A stretch of DNA of 37,707 bases from Coemansia sp. RSA 922 (lineage: Eukaryota > Kickxellomycota > Kickxellomycetes > Kickxellales > Kickxellaceae), in assembly GCA_027577415.1 (NCBI GenBank), contig JANBQS010000093.1, positions 1 to 37,707 of the forward strand, written 5' to 3'. The number at the start of each line of letters is the position of its first letter. The first letter of the stretch is position 1. Of this stretch, positions 1-8,391 are shown one piece after another. The notes beneath the pieces are model-generated. The model was not told the DNA's origin. It ran no database searches and saw only the letters and a program-made list of their open reading frames with translations. A program made the position numbers and the translations under genes.

Positions 1-544
1 AACTCCATTATCTCCTGTTGTTGCTTTTCTCTCTTTCTCTCTCCTCCCGTCCCTCTTTCTTTATTCACGCCTCCCCCTTTCTTCCATTCATCTCACTACT
101 GGGCTACGTTGCCTCCCTCTCACCACCTCCTCTCACTCATTCGTTTTTTATTTTATTTTATTTTCTATCTATCCAAAGTTCGTTATTGTAGTCTTTTTGT
201 GTGTGTACACTCTTGCTCTGGTTTAGCATCTTCTAGTTCTCATCTCACACCCACCTCTTTTTTCTTGTCCCTTTACGGTTTAAACCCCCCCTCGCTTGCT
301 CTACGCGTTCTTGTTTGTCGACAGTTGTGTGTGTTGCGGTATATGGTGTTTTGACATACTCTTCTTAGTACATCTCTGACGGCTCCTCCTTTTCCTCCCA
401 GTGTTTCCTTGTTGCTAAAGCCTCATATTTCTACACTCTGTATCTTATACGCCCCCTCCTTCTTTTTGCTTTAGCATACAACCTAGTTCATTTACGCACA
501 CGCCAACAAAAAAAAACACACGCACACACGACGGAACTTTGCCA
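1..544 (+). promoter_or_regulatory. CT-rich promoter and leader region of the ABCG gene
   Basis: This stretch holds no gene I can support. The plus strand is strongly pyrimidine-rich from the window edge to about 480, with many CT and TTTCT runs, as is common in fungal promoters and 5' leaders. A CA-rich and A-rich stretch then runs up to the start codon at 545. Short open frames here have no recognisable content and overlap low-complexity sequence. The window edge cuts whatever lies upstream. Confidence 0.4.
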
Positions 545-2623
545 ATGAACATCCATTCTGGCCGGCAACTGGCGGTTACGTCGTCGCGAGTCGACAGTAT
601 CAGTAGCACAAATTCATCACAACAGCAGTTCGGTAGCACGCGCGACTTTATGGAGCAACCACTTAGTCCGATAGATGACGGTTATCAGACTACGCCCGAG
701 CCTTATGACGGAGCTAATATAGTCGGCTATGGCTCAAAGGGGCAGCTGGCGCCACTTTTGTCGTGGGATAACGTCACATACAGCGTGCGAGTCAAGGACA
801 AGGAGCAGTCGACTATGCGCACGCTGCTGCACGGGATTTCGGGCGAGGTGTATCCAGGCGAGGTCATCGGTCTACTGGGACCATCAGGTGCGGGAAAGAC
901 CACTTTGCTTAACATCCTTGCGGGTCGTATCGAGGGCGGTGTGCTCAACGGCAAGGTGCAGTTTCGGGGCAAGAAGCGGGTGCCAGGCATATTCAAACGC
1001 CGTGTAGCCTACGTCGAGCAAGAGGACGTTATGTTTCCTATGCTCACGGTCGAGGAGACAATTATGTTTGCGGCAAAGCTGCGGTTGACGGACAAAAAGT
1101 ACTCGCAGTTGCAAAAAGTTGAGCGAGTGGCCAGCGTTATGCAGCAGTTGAGACTCAGCCACATAAAGAGTTCCAAAATTGGCGATGCGCTGAATCGTGG
1201 CGTGTCGGGCGGTGAGCGAAAGCGGGTTAGTATCGGCGTCGGCCTTGTCACAGACCCGGATATGATTGTGCTCGATGAGCCGACTTCAGGCTTGGATAGC
1301 AACTCGGCTGAGATGGTCGTCGAGCTGGTGCGCGATATTACACGCTCCCGTGGTATTGCCTCCGTGATGACTGTGCACCAGCCAAACGCCAATATGCTTA
1401 ACTGCTTTGACCGCATTTTGCTGCTCAGCCAGGGCCACTTGGTGTTCTTTGGCTCTTCTAACGAGGCTATCGAGTACTTTGAGTCAAAGGGGTTTCCTTG
1501 TCCTCTACGCCAGAACCCAGCCGACTTTTTCATTGACATTATGTCGCTTAACAACCGCTCGCCTCACGATCTCGAGCTCAGCCGACGGAGAATAGAGTTT
1601 CTCTCGCAGTCCTTCACCGAGTCCAAGCACCCTGCCGCCAAGCTGTCCTTGACGTATGGCGGGCTTTACGAGCAGACGTTTAATCCGAACATGTCGGCAG
1701 TTACTCACGGTGGTATCCGCATGGCTGCCAAAGCAGATGGCTGGGGCACAATGGCTGACGAGTCTCCGCCAAGGCGGGCAAGCTGGTTTTTCGAAGTAAA
1801 GACCCTGGCGCAGAGAGACGTTATCACGACAGTACGGCACTTTACGTTTCTCAGCGCGGTCTGTTTAAACTCGGTCTCGGTGCTTTTGCTGCTCGGTCTG
1901 TTGTTTTTCAAGCTGGGTAACGAAATCGAGTCAATCCAGAACCGCATCGGCCTGTTCTTTGCACTGACGCTCAACTCGACTTACGGCGTCATGTCGCACT
2001 ACCTCTACGTGTACTACAAGGCCAAAGACATTATGCTCAGCGAGCGCGGGTCGGGCTCTTACCGTATGTCGTCGTTCTATCTCGCCAAAGTTATCGTGTA
2101 CTTGCCGCTGGCTGTGTTATCAAGTTGGGTGTACTTTGTGGGCATCTACTTTATGGCCGGGTTGCAGTCAGGCGCAACCAAGGTACTGACGTCATTATCG
2201 TTGTTTACAGTTCTCATTGTTGTGACGCTGGGCGTTACTTTGCTGGTGGGCTCGTTTGTCGACACGTATGACTTGGCGTCGGTGGTCTCTGCGCTGGCTA
2301 TCACCACTTGGGTAATATTCGGTGGTCACTTGGCTAATGCCGGCGATTTGCTGCCGGTCATCCGGTGGATGCAGTTCATATCGCCGGCCTTTTACATCTA
2401 TGAGGGCATGGTGCGAACCGAGTTTGGCGGACTGCAGCTGCACTGTCGGGCTAACAACGGGCTGTGCATGGCAAGGGGTGATGACGTTATCAAGCTGTAC
2501 AGACTAGACCAGTTCACTGTCGGCCAGTGCGCGCTAATCGGCGTATGCATGGCTGTCATTTACAACCTTTTCGCCTACATGTCTCTACGGTGGAAGGCCA
2601 AGCCGAGGTATCTGTGGATCTAA
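545..2623 (+). CDS. ABCG-type half ABC transporter (White/ABCG family)
   Basis: ATP-driven membrane exporter of the ABCG (White/PDR half-size) family, built as one nucleotide-binding domain followed by one six-helix membrane domain; such proteins act as dimers. The first ATG in frame is at 545 and gives 692 aa. Visible motifs (approximate residues): Walker A GPSGAGKTT at 112-120, ABC signature VSGGERKRVS at 220-229, Walker B IVLDEPTSGLD at 241-251, and the switch His in TVHQP near 277. Hydrophobic helices start around residue 435 and continue to the C-terminus, which ends in the basic stretch RWKAKPRYLWI. The first 65 residues are Ser/Gln-rich and probably disordered. The substrate cannot be read from sequence; lipids, sterols or drugs are typical of the family. 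The gene is intronless and converges on the next gene, with 61 bp between stop codons. Confidence 0.95.
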   Translation: MNIHSGRQLAVTSSRVDSISSTNSSQQQFGSTRDFMEQPLSPIDDGYQTTPEPYDGANIVGYGSKGQLAPLLSWDNVTYSVRVKDKEQSTMRTLLHGISGEVYPGEVIGLLGPSGAGKTTLLNILAGRIEGGVLNGKVQFRGKKRVPGIFKRRVAYVEQEDVMFPMLTVEETIMFAAKLRLTDKKYSQLQKVERVASVMQQLRLSHIKSSKIGDALNRGVSGGERKRVSIGVGLVTDPDMIVLDEPTSGLDSNSAEMVVELVRDITRSRGIASVMTVHQPNANMLNCFDRILLLSQGHLVFFGSSNEAIEYFESKGFPCPLRQNPADFFIDIMSLNNRSPHDLELSRRRIEFLSQSFTESKHPAAKLSLTYGGLYEQTFNPNMSAVTHGGIRMAAKADGWGTMADESPPRRASWFFEVKTLAQRDVITTVRHFTFLSAVCLNSVSVLLLLGLLFFKLGNEIESIQNRIGLFFALTLNSTYGVMSHYLYVYYKAKDIMLSERGSGSYRMSSFYLAKVIVYLPLAVLSSWVYFVGIYFMAGLQSGATKVLTSLSLFTVLIVVTLGVTLLVGSFVDTYDLASVVSALAITTWVIFGGHLANAGDLLPVIRWMQFISPAFYIYEGMVRTEFGGLQLHCRANNGLCMARGDDVIKLYRLDQFTVGQCALIGVCMAVIYNLFAYMSLRWKAKPRYLWI

Positions 2624-2684
2624 ATACCAATCTCTTTTTGAAAATAAAAAAAAACATCCTCTTCCTTATCTTTAATAAAGATTG

Positions 2685-3083
2685 CTATTCTTTTGACATG
2701 TGTGCCAATTTTGCTGCATCTGCTTCCCAGTTCTTGCCGTCAAAGGGCAAGATCTCAAACTCGGCGACATTATCGCGCTCCAGACATCTAAAGTTGATAG
2801 AGTATCCGTCGGGATTGCTTCTTGGCACATAGAATGACTCGATACCGCAAGTTTTGCAAAAGTAGTGCTGAGCAACGTGCGTGTTAAACGTGTATGTTGT
2901 GATGTTGTCTTGGCCGGTATGCAGCGTGAAGCGCGACTTTGGCACGATGATGTGTTGGAAGCCGTGCATCTCGCACATGGAGCAGTCGCACTCGTCGACA
3001 CGCAGCTTGGCGGGCGCCTGTATCTCCCAAGTGACTGCGCGGCAGTGGCAGTGGCCCTGGTGAGTGGTGAGTTCAGTTGCCAT
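2685..3083 (-). CDS. CENP-V/GFA family zinc protein
   Basis: A 132-aa protein of the GFA/CENP-V fold (glutathione-dependent formaldehyde-activating enzyme-like). The zinc ligands are plain: C12 and C14 in GHCHC, C32, C34 and C37 in CDCSMC, and C76 and C79 in FCKTCG. These match the structural and catalytic zinc sites of the family. The start at 3083 is the first ATG in frame; upstream in-frame codons lead only into a low-quality hydrophobic leader. The family includes formaldehyde-glutathione enzymes and proteins of unknown substrate, so the reaction is not certain. It is divergent from the Myb-like gene, with 187 bp between start codons, so the two may share a promoter region. It converges with the ABCG gene, and AATAAA-like signals lie in that spacer. 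Confidence 0.88.
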   Translation of the reverse strand: MATELTTHQGHCHCRAVTWEIQAPAKLRVDECDCSMCEMHGFQHIIVPKSRFTLHTGQDNITTYTFNTHVAQHYFCKTCGIESFYVPRSNPDGYSINFRCLERDNVAEFEILPFDGKNWEADAAKLAHMSKE

Positions 3084-3270
3084 GATCAGTTGAAAGTAGG
3101 AGATAAACGAAACAAAGGACGATAAAAGTTCAAAAAAAGGCACTGACGATGTGGGTTGCTTTTATCAGCTCACCTGTAATCCCGAAGCGTCAATCTTTTT
3201 TAGCTTGGCTCGCTCGTGAAGCCGCAGTCGTTTTTATTTTCTTCTTCTTACTTCCAATTACTGACTCATA

Positions 3271-4707
3271 ATGTTTATTATTGCGGGACTGCGGCCACGA
3301 CGACTGTTTCTGAGTGTAGCACCGCTGCAATTTCCCGAAACAACTCTAAGGATGCCAGTACTCCAGCGGTGGACAACACATGCCGCGACAATTTCCAAAC
3401 CCGAATGCGCAATCCGCACTACTGGGCGAAGAAGCCGGTATGTATGGACAGCCGAAGGAGATGAAAAGCTCGTAAGCCTCGCGGGGAAACATGGCTTTAA
3501 GTGGACGACTATCAGCGAGGAGATGAACTTGGGCCTAAGCGCGATGAGTTACAAGCGGCGTTGGGAAGTGCTGCACGCCTCTAACCAGGGAGCATGGACG
3601 CTGGCCGAGGACAGAAAGCTAGAGCGAAGTGTAGAGCTATTGACACAGCGTAAGCCATGTAACAAGTATGGCTTGTGGGTGCATGTAGCAAAGCTAATGA
3701 ATACGAAGCGGGCTCCTCGGGACTGCTACTGGCGGTGGCATAATACGGTGGAAAGACTGCCTGGGGCTTTTGACTCGCCGCTTCGTACCGAGGGCGTGAA
3801 CATTAAAACGTGGTCGGAGGAGGAGCTGCGTCGGTTTGACGCCGCACTATCGGCTTTAATGGACTCGGCCGACACGGCAGCTGCTGTAGATCGCGCTCGC
3901 GACAAGGAGCCGTGGCTGGTGCCTATGGTGGAACCGCCATTCACTCAGCCAGCCGGATTCTGGGTACTTGTAGCGGAGAATGTGGGCACCCGGACTGCCC
4001 AACAATGCCGCGCACATTGGCAAGCTGTGAAAAACACTTCTCAGTTTGGAGCCCGCCCAAGCGATATGATTATGTCGGTATCGGAGACCAAGCGGCTTGC
4101 GCGTTTGGTCGAGCAGCATGGGAAGAGATGGACGTATATACATGAACAGCACTTTCCGCTAGTACCAGCTCATCACTTGTGCTCTGTCTACGACCAGTGG
4201 AGAAAAACGACAGACAGGTACCAGGTCGATCTACATGCCGTTGACCCAGAGAAGGTGCTCATTGACTATAAGCCCGGATTGTGTACGGCACTTCGACGCA
4301 CTGGAGCTAACGGCCTCTATGATCCGAATGGCACGCTGCGTATTGTCAAAGTATACCAATCCAAATCGCCTCTGGTGCCCTTCCGGTTGGCACTTATGCC
4401 GAGCCTTGACCGTTTTCGGTCTTTGGAGGGCTTAAAGTCTGGTGCGATTGCTTTTAAACCTCGCTCCTTTATTATGAAGGGTAATGAGGCCTCGCACGAT
4501 GCGGATCTGCTTCATTGCGGCACTGACACTCTCAATCGGCTCATTAGGTCTCTGACAGCATATGGCGAGGACTGGGTTGCCATTGGAAAGGACATGGGCT
4601 TGCGTGCTTCCAAGTGCCAGCGACTCTACAACAACGCCGTGAAGATTATGCCTAGCATGAAGGCGGCTGCATTGGCAGGGGAAATCCATATCAACGACGA
4701 GGCCTAA
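3271..4707 (+). CDS. Myb/SANT-like domain protein with a basic N-terminus
   Basis: A 478-aa protein with several tryptophan-anchored SANT/Myb-like repeats. Recognisable repeat starts are YVWTAEGDEKL (residue 58 onward), AWTLAEDRKL (about 108), KTWSEEELRRF (about 180), a degenerate one near residue 270 (SETKRLARLVEQHGKRW) and a C-terminal one near residue 430 (LNRLIRSLTAYGEDW). Each is followed by a W or Y in the third helix, as in WRWHNTV and CRAHWQAV. The first 45 residues are rich in Arg, Ser and Thr with no acidic residue before position 23, which resembles a mitochondrial presequence, so a mitochondrial rather than nuclear role is possible. That is inference. The start is the only ATG that includes this leader. 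Intronless; followed by the splicing-factor gene 142 bp downstream on the same strand. Confidence 0.8.
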   Translation: MFIIAGLRPRRLFLSVAPLQFPETTLRMPVLQRWTTHAATISKPECAIRTTGRRSRYVWTAEGDEKLVSLAGKHGFKWTTISEEMNLGLSAMSYKRRWEVLHASNQGAWTLAEDRKLERSVELLTQRKPCNKYGLWVHVAKLMNTKRAPRDCYWRWHNTVERLPGAFDSPLRTEGVNIKTWSEEELRRFDAALSALMDSADTAAAVDRARDKEPWLVPMVEPPFTQPAGFWVLVAENVGTRTAQQCRAHWQAVKNTSQFGARPSDMIMSVSETKRLARLVEQHGKRWTYIHEQHFPLVPAHHLCSVYDQWRKTTDRYQVDLHAVDPEKVLIDYKPGLCTALRRTGANGLYDPNGTLRIVKVYQSKSPLVPFRLALMPSLDRFRSLEGLKSGAIAFKPRSFIMKGNEASHDADLLHCGTDTLNRLIRSLTAYGEDWVAIGKDMGLRASKCQRLYNNAVKIMPSMKAAALAGEIHINDEA

Positions 4708-4849
4708 GTTTTGATGCCATAAGCACCGCGAACCAGTGGCGATGAGGTCCTCTGAGCTGTTTTGGCGTCATCGTATTTTTTATTTTTGCAAATATTCATC
4801 CTTGTATATCTATAAATCAATTTGCTATTTAAACTTTTTTTTTGCCAGG

Positions 4850-5260
4850 ATGAGCGCCTTGGAGGAAGCAGCAAGGAAGCGCAAGGAACGCCTTAGAGAG
4901 ATGTTTTCGGCGCAGCAAAAGACTGACAACAACACTACAGATGTTGCCCCTATAGCTGAAACTGTCGAGGATCCGCCCAACATAGTCCAAACTGTGGAGG
5001 AATCAGTCAGCGGTATTGTCGAGAAAACACTGGCCACGCAGCGTGAGGAGGCTCAACGAGCTGATCTGGATATTGCGGCCATTGCTCCCAAGCGTGCAAA
5101 CTGGGACCTGAAGCGCGATTTGCAAAAACAGTTGGATGCACTCAAGCCGCTAAACAATGCTGCTATTGCCGATTTGGTTCGCAAAAGAGTTCAAGCATCC
5201 AATGACGCTGAAGGCCTAGCTGATGCAGTTGAAGCTCATGTGCGTTCATCGCAATTGTAG
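4850..5260 (+). CDS. cwf18: Cwf18/CCDC12 spliceosome-associated protein
   Basis: A 136-aa homologue of fission yeast Cwf18 and human CCDC12, a component of the Prp19/NTC-associated spliceosome complex. Diagnostic parts are the N-terminal MSALEEAARKRKERL helix and the central PKRANWDLKRDLQKQL motif, followed by a helix ending in ADLVRKRV. Length and order fit the family. The start at 4850 is chosen because the family begins with this helix; the open frame upstream is AT-rich leader. A long T run ending in GCCAG lies directly before the ATG and looks like a 3' splice site. A donor-like GTATAT sits at about 4804, so a roughly 45-nt 5' UTR intron is possible but unproven. Confidence 0.9.
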   Translation: MSALEEAARKRKERLREMFSAQQKTDNNTTDVAPIAETVEDPPNIVQTVEESVSGIVEKTLATQREEAQRADLDIAAIAPKRANWDLKRDLQKQLDALKPLNNAAIADLVRKRVQASNDAEGLADAVEAHVRSSQL

Positions 5261-5293
5261 CCTATCCTCATTAAATTCATGGATATCCAACCC

Positions 5294-5473
5294 CTAAATT
5301 GAAAATTGAACTACGATGTGTCTCTAGAATCGGCCATCATGCTGGTGGATGGCCATTACCAAGAAGAGAACCAGTGATAACATATATATGTATATGTTGC
5401 TTGCCGTTTCTCCTCTTGGGCCTAGTATGACGGCCGATTCTAGAGACCCCTTGTAGTTAAATTTTCCATTTAG
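5294..5473. repeat. 180-bp fold-back (long inverted repeat) element
   Basis: The two ends are reverse complements. The left arm starts CTAAATTGAAAATT at 5294 and the right arm, read on the other strand from 5473, starts CTAAATGGAAAATT. A perfect 16-bp block, GTCTCTAGAATCGGCC, is at 5320-5335 with its complement at about 5413-5428. Pairing continues with gaps to an AT-rich centre near 5383 (ACATATATATGT). There is no open frame inside and no obvious target-site duplication at the ends. It could be a MITE-type non-autonomous transposon, or the template of a long hairpin RNA. It sits between the Cwf18 gene and the first accessory gene, at the edge of the AT-rich island. Confidence 0.75.
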
Positions 5474-5654
5474 ATATTTAGATATTCACTAATGTAATTG
5501 AACGTGTTGTCATTGATAGTGGTTTAAAACTACTGGAAAAATGGTACTGATGATCTACATACATACCACTGAGACTAATACAATGACAGATATTGTTTGC
5601 CATGTTAAATTCTGAAATTATCTTTTTGTGAGAGATGTGTGAATTGCGGCCTAG

Positions 5655-5930
5655 TTAATGCAGCGAAACCATTAGAGTGCAACCCCAATTAGAAGTTCCA
5701 TTTTTAGGATTACAATCTAAAAAGGAACACTTCTTTCCACCTAAAGTGTGAGGCGCATTTGCATCAAACAACTCACCACTCAATACCAACATTTGTCCAT
5801 TAATCATGGTATTATTCCTCTTTCTTAGTGCGTTATGGAAATCATTTCCATTATCTATTAGGCTTGTGATTTCATATTTCTCAAAGCAAAAAGTACTTTC
5901 AGGCTCAGAAAATTTAAGTGAGTCGGCCAT
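5655..5930 (-). CDS. Small orphan protein A1 (paralogue of A2)
   Basis: A 91-aa protein of no family I recognise. It is clearly related to the protein at 31782-32090: both have Y-x-I-T-S-x-I near residue 20, an N-N-T-x-I-x-G-Q segment, the block HTLGG, then S-N-W-x-C-T-L-M-V-S close to the end. No signal peptide or membrane helix is present, so a cytosolic protein is likely. Conserved Cys and Trp suggest a compact fold. The ATG at 5930 is chosen because it lies 110 nt after a TATA box, the same spacing as in A2 (108 nt), and because the similarity starts soon after it. Codons are AT-rich compared with the core genes around it. It lies downstream of B1 on the same strand, and the B1-A1 order mirrors B2-A2. 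Confidence 0.72.
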   Translation of the reverse strand: MADSLKFSEPESTFCFEKYEITSLIDNGNDFHNALRKRNNTMINGQMLVLSGELFDANAPHTLGGKKCSFLDCNPKNGTSNWGCTLMVSLH

Positions 5931-6012
5931 TGGAAAAATGAATGAGCTGGTAGACAGAGTAGTAAATGTTGTGGAGTGTGGTGAAGTGAGGAGTAGTTTT
6001 TTTTTACTTGGA

Positions 6013-6042
6013 CATGGGCACTTTTTTGCCCCTTTTATATCC
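6013..6042 (-). promoter_or_regulatory. Core promoter of A1 (TATA plus GCCCA element)
   Basis: On the minus strand GGATATAAAAG is followed about 21 nt later by GTGCCCA. The same pair, with the same spacing, precedes A2 and occurs in slightly varied form before C1, C2 and D. The TATA box starts 110 nt before the A1 ATG. Confidence 0.7.
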
Positions 6043-6079
6043 ATAGGTTTGAGAGGGGGAAAAGGCAGTTGAACTTTGT

Positions 6080-6530
6080 AAACAAGTGAGCACTGGTGAC
6101 TTTAGGCCACTGTCGTCAAAAAAGCACTCCCTGTGAAGCCCACGTTTCTCTTCTATTGGTAGTTGCATAATGATGATGTCAGCAACCCTGGGCTTGAGAC
6201 ACTTTTTGTGATGACATAATGCGTCATTGTTTTCTAAAAAAAAAAATTGGACACCAAGCGACCACAAAGCAGGTTGGCCCCTATTTTGTTTTGCAGAAAG
6301 CCGAGTGCACCTTGTCCAAGAATGTGGTCAGACAAAAAAAGGGAACGCAACAATGGTATAGTCTCGGCTGCACCAACTGTGTTGGCTGCTTCCTCAATGG
6401 TCGCTGGAAAACTAGAAAGAAAGTGCAATAAGGACAAAGCCTTGCCGCTTCACCAAAATAATTATTGGGGGAGGGGTTCGTTTAGCAAGGGTGCTGGCCG
6501 AAACTATCACTTTTCTCTTCCTGTAATACT
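6080..6530 (-). promoter_or_regulatory. A1 upstream region conserved with A2
   Basis: No gene is seen in the 857 bp between B1 and A1, but blocks match the B2-A2 spacer on the other strand in the same order. Read on the minus strand they are: GGCCAGCACCC (from 6499), AAACGAACCCCTCC (6483-6470), a CTTTGTC...TTGCACTTTCTTT block (about 6440-6418), AGAAACGTGGGCTTC (6149-6135) and GTGCTCA-C/T-TTGTTT (6093-6080). The counterparts lie at 31124, 31141, 31184, 31594 and 31648. The stretch between 6530 and 6787 shows only weak A/T-rich resemblance to the 3' flank of B2. Confidence 0.7.
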
Positions 6531-6787
6531 CACTCTTTTTATTTATTCAACAAAATAAAGTAACGTTTGTAAAAGAAGCCCATGCAGAAAATGCTAGCAA
6601 TACCAAAAGCAAGCTCTATAATAGCCAGAATAGAAGCTTGGTTTTAATGAGCTTGAACGACACTATGCATACAGTTTCCTCCTTGTAGTGAAAGAGCATA
6701 ACATCTTGTACACAGACTATTGATGGTGTACAATTAGAGAAGCCACTGCGAACATCATGCGGAGATATTAATTCACTCAGGAAGCAT

Positions 6788-7243
6788 TCAAAAACACGTC
6801 CAAGAATGCACGTCACTCGGCACATTAGTGGCATATGCGCCAGCAAAAGGGATATGCACAGAGGGGAAAAACCCCCATGACCCTCCCTTAGACAAGCTAC
6901 CTACCTGCGAGTAGTCGGTAAACCCATCAGCTCCTTGGGTGGCATGAGTGTGCCCACTAATCATATCAGGCGTGGCAATAGTATTAAGCTGTACGACACA
7001 TCCCCATCCCAAATCCTTATTCAGGCCTAGGCTTACAAACTTGTACTCGTGTCCATTTGCATACCGAGAAACGTCGCTTTTAAACGAGTTGCTATGTAAT
7101 TCAATCGCATGTCCAGGAATTAGTGTAGGAAGCTCTTTCTTTAGCTTGTCAAAGTATACATTGATATTTTTTATATTGCTCGCAATATGATATTGTCTCC
7201 AGATACCTCCTGTTGTTTCTTCCAGTGTAAAGGTATCGGCCAT
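6788..7243 (-). CDS. Small orphan protein B1 (paralogue of B2)
   Basis: A 151-aa open frame; function unknown. Residues about 10-85 match the B2 protein closely: Y-x-I-x-S-N-I, F-D-x-L-K-x-E-L, T-L-I-P, a NGHEY block and GWGC. The spacing from the first Tyr to the Trp is 63 residues, as in B2, and close to the 64-66 of the A proteins, so A and B look like branches of one superfamily. The ATG at 7243 sits about 120 nt after an AATAAGA TATA-like box. The part after GWGC is longer than in B2. A donor-like GTAGGT at 6904 and a CTAAT...AG acceptor ending at 6816 could remove an 89-nt intron and end the protein at once with TGA. The C-terminus from about residue 113 is therefore uncertain. No signal peptide is seen. 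Confidence 0.65.
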   Translation of the reverse strand: MADTFTLEETTGGIWRQYHIASNIKNINVYFDKLKKELPTLIPGHAIELHSNSFKSDVSRYANGHEYKFVSLGLNKDLGWGCVVQLNTIATPDMISGHTHATQGADGFTDYSQVGSLSKGGSWGFFPSVHIPFAGAYATNVPSDVHSWTCF

Positions 7244-7346
7244 GTTGTAAGAGCTAACTAGGGTGTAGGCAAAAAAAAGTCCAATAAAATAGTGAGTGTT
7301 AAGACAGAGTGCAATGTTCAACTTTTTGGCCGCTCTCGTCCCTTCC

Positions 7347-7363
7347 TGTGCCCTCTCTTATTT
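7347..7363 (-). promoter_or_regulatory. Probable TATA-like core promoter of B1
   Basis: The minus strand reads AATAAGAGAGGGCACA. It resembles the TATA-GAGG...GCCCA core promoters of A1, A2 and C2 but is less canonical. B2 has AATAAAGGAG at a comparable distance (126 nt versus 120 nt before the ATG). Confidence 0.4.
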
Positions 7364-8297
7364 TTTTTGCGAAAAGGGCAATTGCTCTTGCTGAACGTAC
7401 AAAAGAACGTCTTTAAGTCTTAACATAGCAAGGCGCCTTTTTGGAGGTGGAATCCGCATTTTCCATGGTTTTCTTTGAAAAAATGCAATCTATTCTGGAC
7501 TTTAAACTCGCTTGCACAGTGCAGGTAAAGGTCGGGCTCCTTTTAGCGGAGACAAATGACGTATGGCTTGGCCGCTTTGGCTTAAAAATAAATTGCACTT
7601 TTGCTGCCAAAGAACACTCCCTTTGTTCAAAGGCTTTCAAGCAAGCTGGATTGCGAAGGGAAAAAAGTGCTATTCCCACCACGTTGCCTTCAAAGCAATG
7701 GGCAAGCTGAGAAGAAAATGCAGAATTGACAAAGCCTCTTTACGGCAACGACAGCTGGGCATCCTGTCTTCCCTCTCCCAGCACAAAAAAATTGTTTGGC
7801 AAACCCTCAAGGATTTCCCTTCATTGCAGACGTTTTTATTTTGTGGTCAGACTATACAGTTTGTATATCCTTCTCTAACAAACTTAGGCATATTACGAAG
7901 GCGAATCTCTCTTGTGGATTATTAGAGCTTTCAAACAACAGTAGTAAGCGCCAAGCATGGACAACGCCAAAAACGTGAAGGGCTACAAACTGAGCATCAG
8001 CTGATATCCTCAATCAACAGGATGCCTGTTGATTGACGACGACGTGCTGCCTCAAATGGCTAATTGGTAGCATTGACACACAAAGGCAGTCAAGCTACTC
8101 CCTTCCTTTCCAGCTCTTTTTTTGAAAGAATTGCCAGGCACCCACCAGATACATCGTTGGCGGATAATTAGAGCAGCAAATTTACAAAAGCCCTAAAAGG
8201 CAGTCGAGCAGAGCTCATGTGATGGGTTGATTGTGACTGCCAAGGAAATGCTGAGAATCGGTCGATTCTCCTGCCCAAGCTGAATCCCAAACTGCGG
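7364..8297. promoter_or_regulatory. Divergent upstream region between B1 and D, with inverted repeats
   Basis: No convincing gene is seen here. On the minus strand a block at 7737-7709 (AGGCTTTGTC, then TGCA and TTTCTT) matches the block upstream of A1 and A2. Several perfect inverted repeats lie nearer to D: ATCAGCTGAT at 7996-8005; TCAATCAACAGG at 8010-8021 with its exact complement at 8025-8036 (12-bp arms, 3-nt loop); and GAGAATCG at 8253-8260 with its complement at 8263-8270. These look like dimeric protein-binding sites or cruciform-prone elements. Short open frames at 7441-7978 show no family resemblance. Confidence 0.5.
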
Positions 8298-8325
8298 TAT
8301 AAAATAGACGGCCAAGGATGCCCAC
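8298..8325 (+). promoter_or_regulatory. Core promoter of gene D (TATA plus GCCCAC)
   Basis: TATAAAA at 8298 is followed 22 nt later by GCCCAC at 8320. This is the same arrangement as at A1, A2 and C2. The ATG of D is 94 nt after the TATA box. Confidence 0.6.
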
Positions 8326-8391
8326 CATCCAGAAGTAGGCAACAAGGACTATATCAAATACCTCTCTTTTTTCAGCAACTAGAATACACTA

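Noticed and set aside
109..354. 81-codon open frame in the CT-rich leader of the ABCG gene
   Set aside because: Low-complexity pyrimidine-rich DNA gives long Leu/Ser/Phe frames by chance.
4742..4849. In-frame extension of the Cwf18/CCDC12 protein from an ATG at 4742
   Set aside because: It would add about 36 hydrophobic, AT-rich residues not found in the family, and it contains a probable 3' splice site.
5508..5588. Inverted TGTCATTG/CAATGACA with nearby AGTGGT/ACCACT
   Set aside because: Arms are short and interrupted in AT-rich DNA, so chance is likely; not listed as an element.
7441..7978. Overlapping short frames between B1 and D
   Set aside because: Translations lack domain features, and the DNA contains upstream control blocks shared with A1 and A2.
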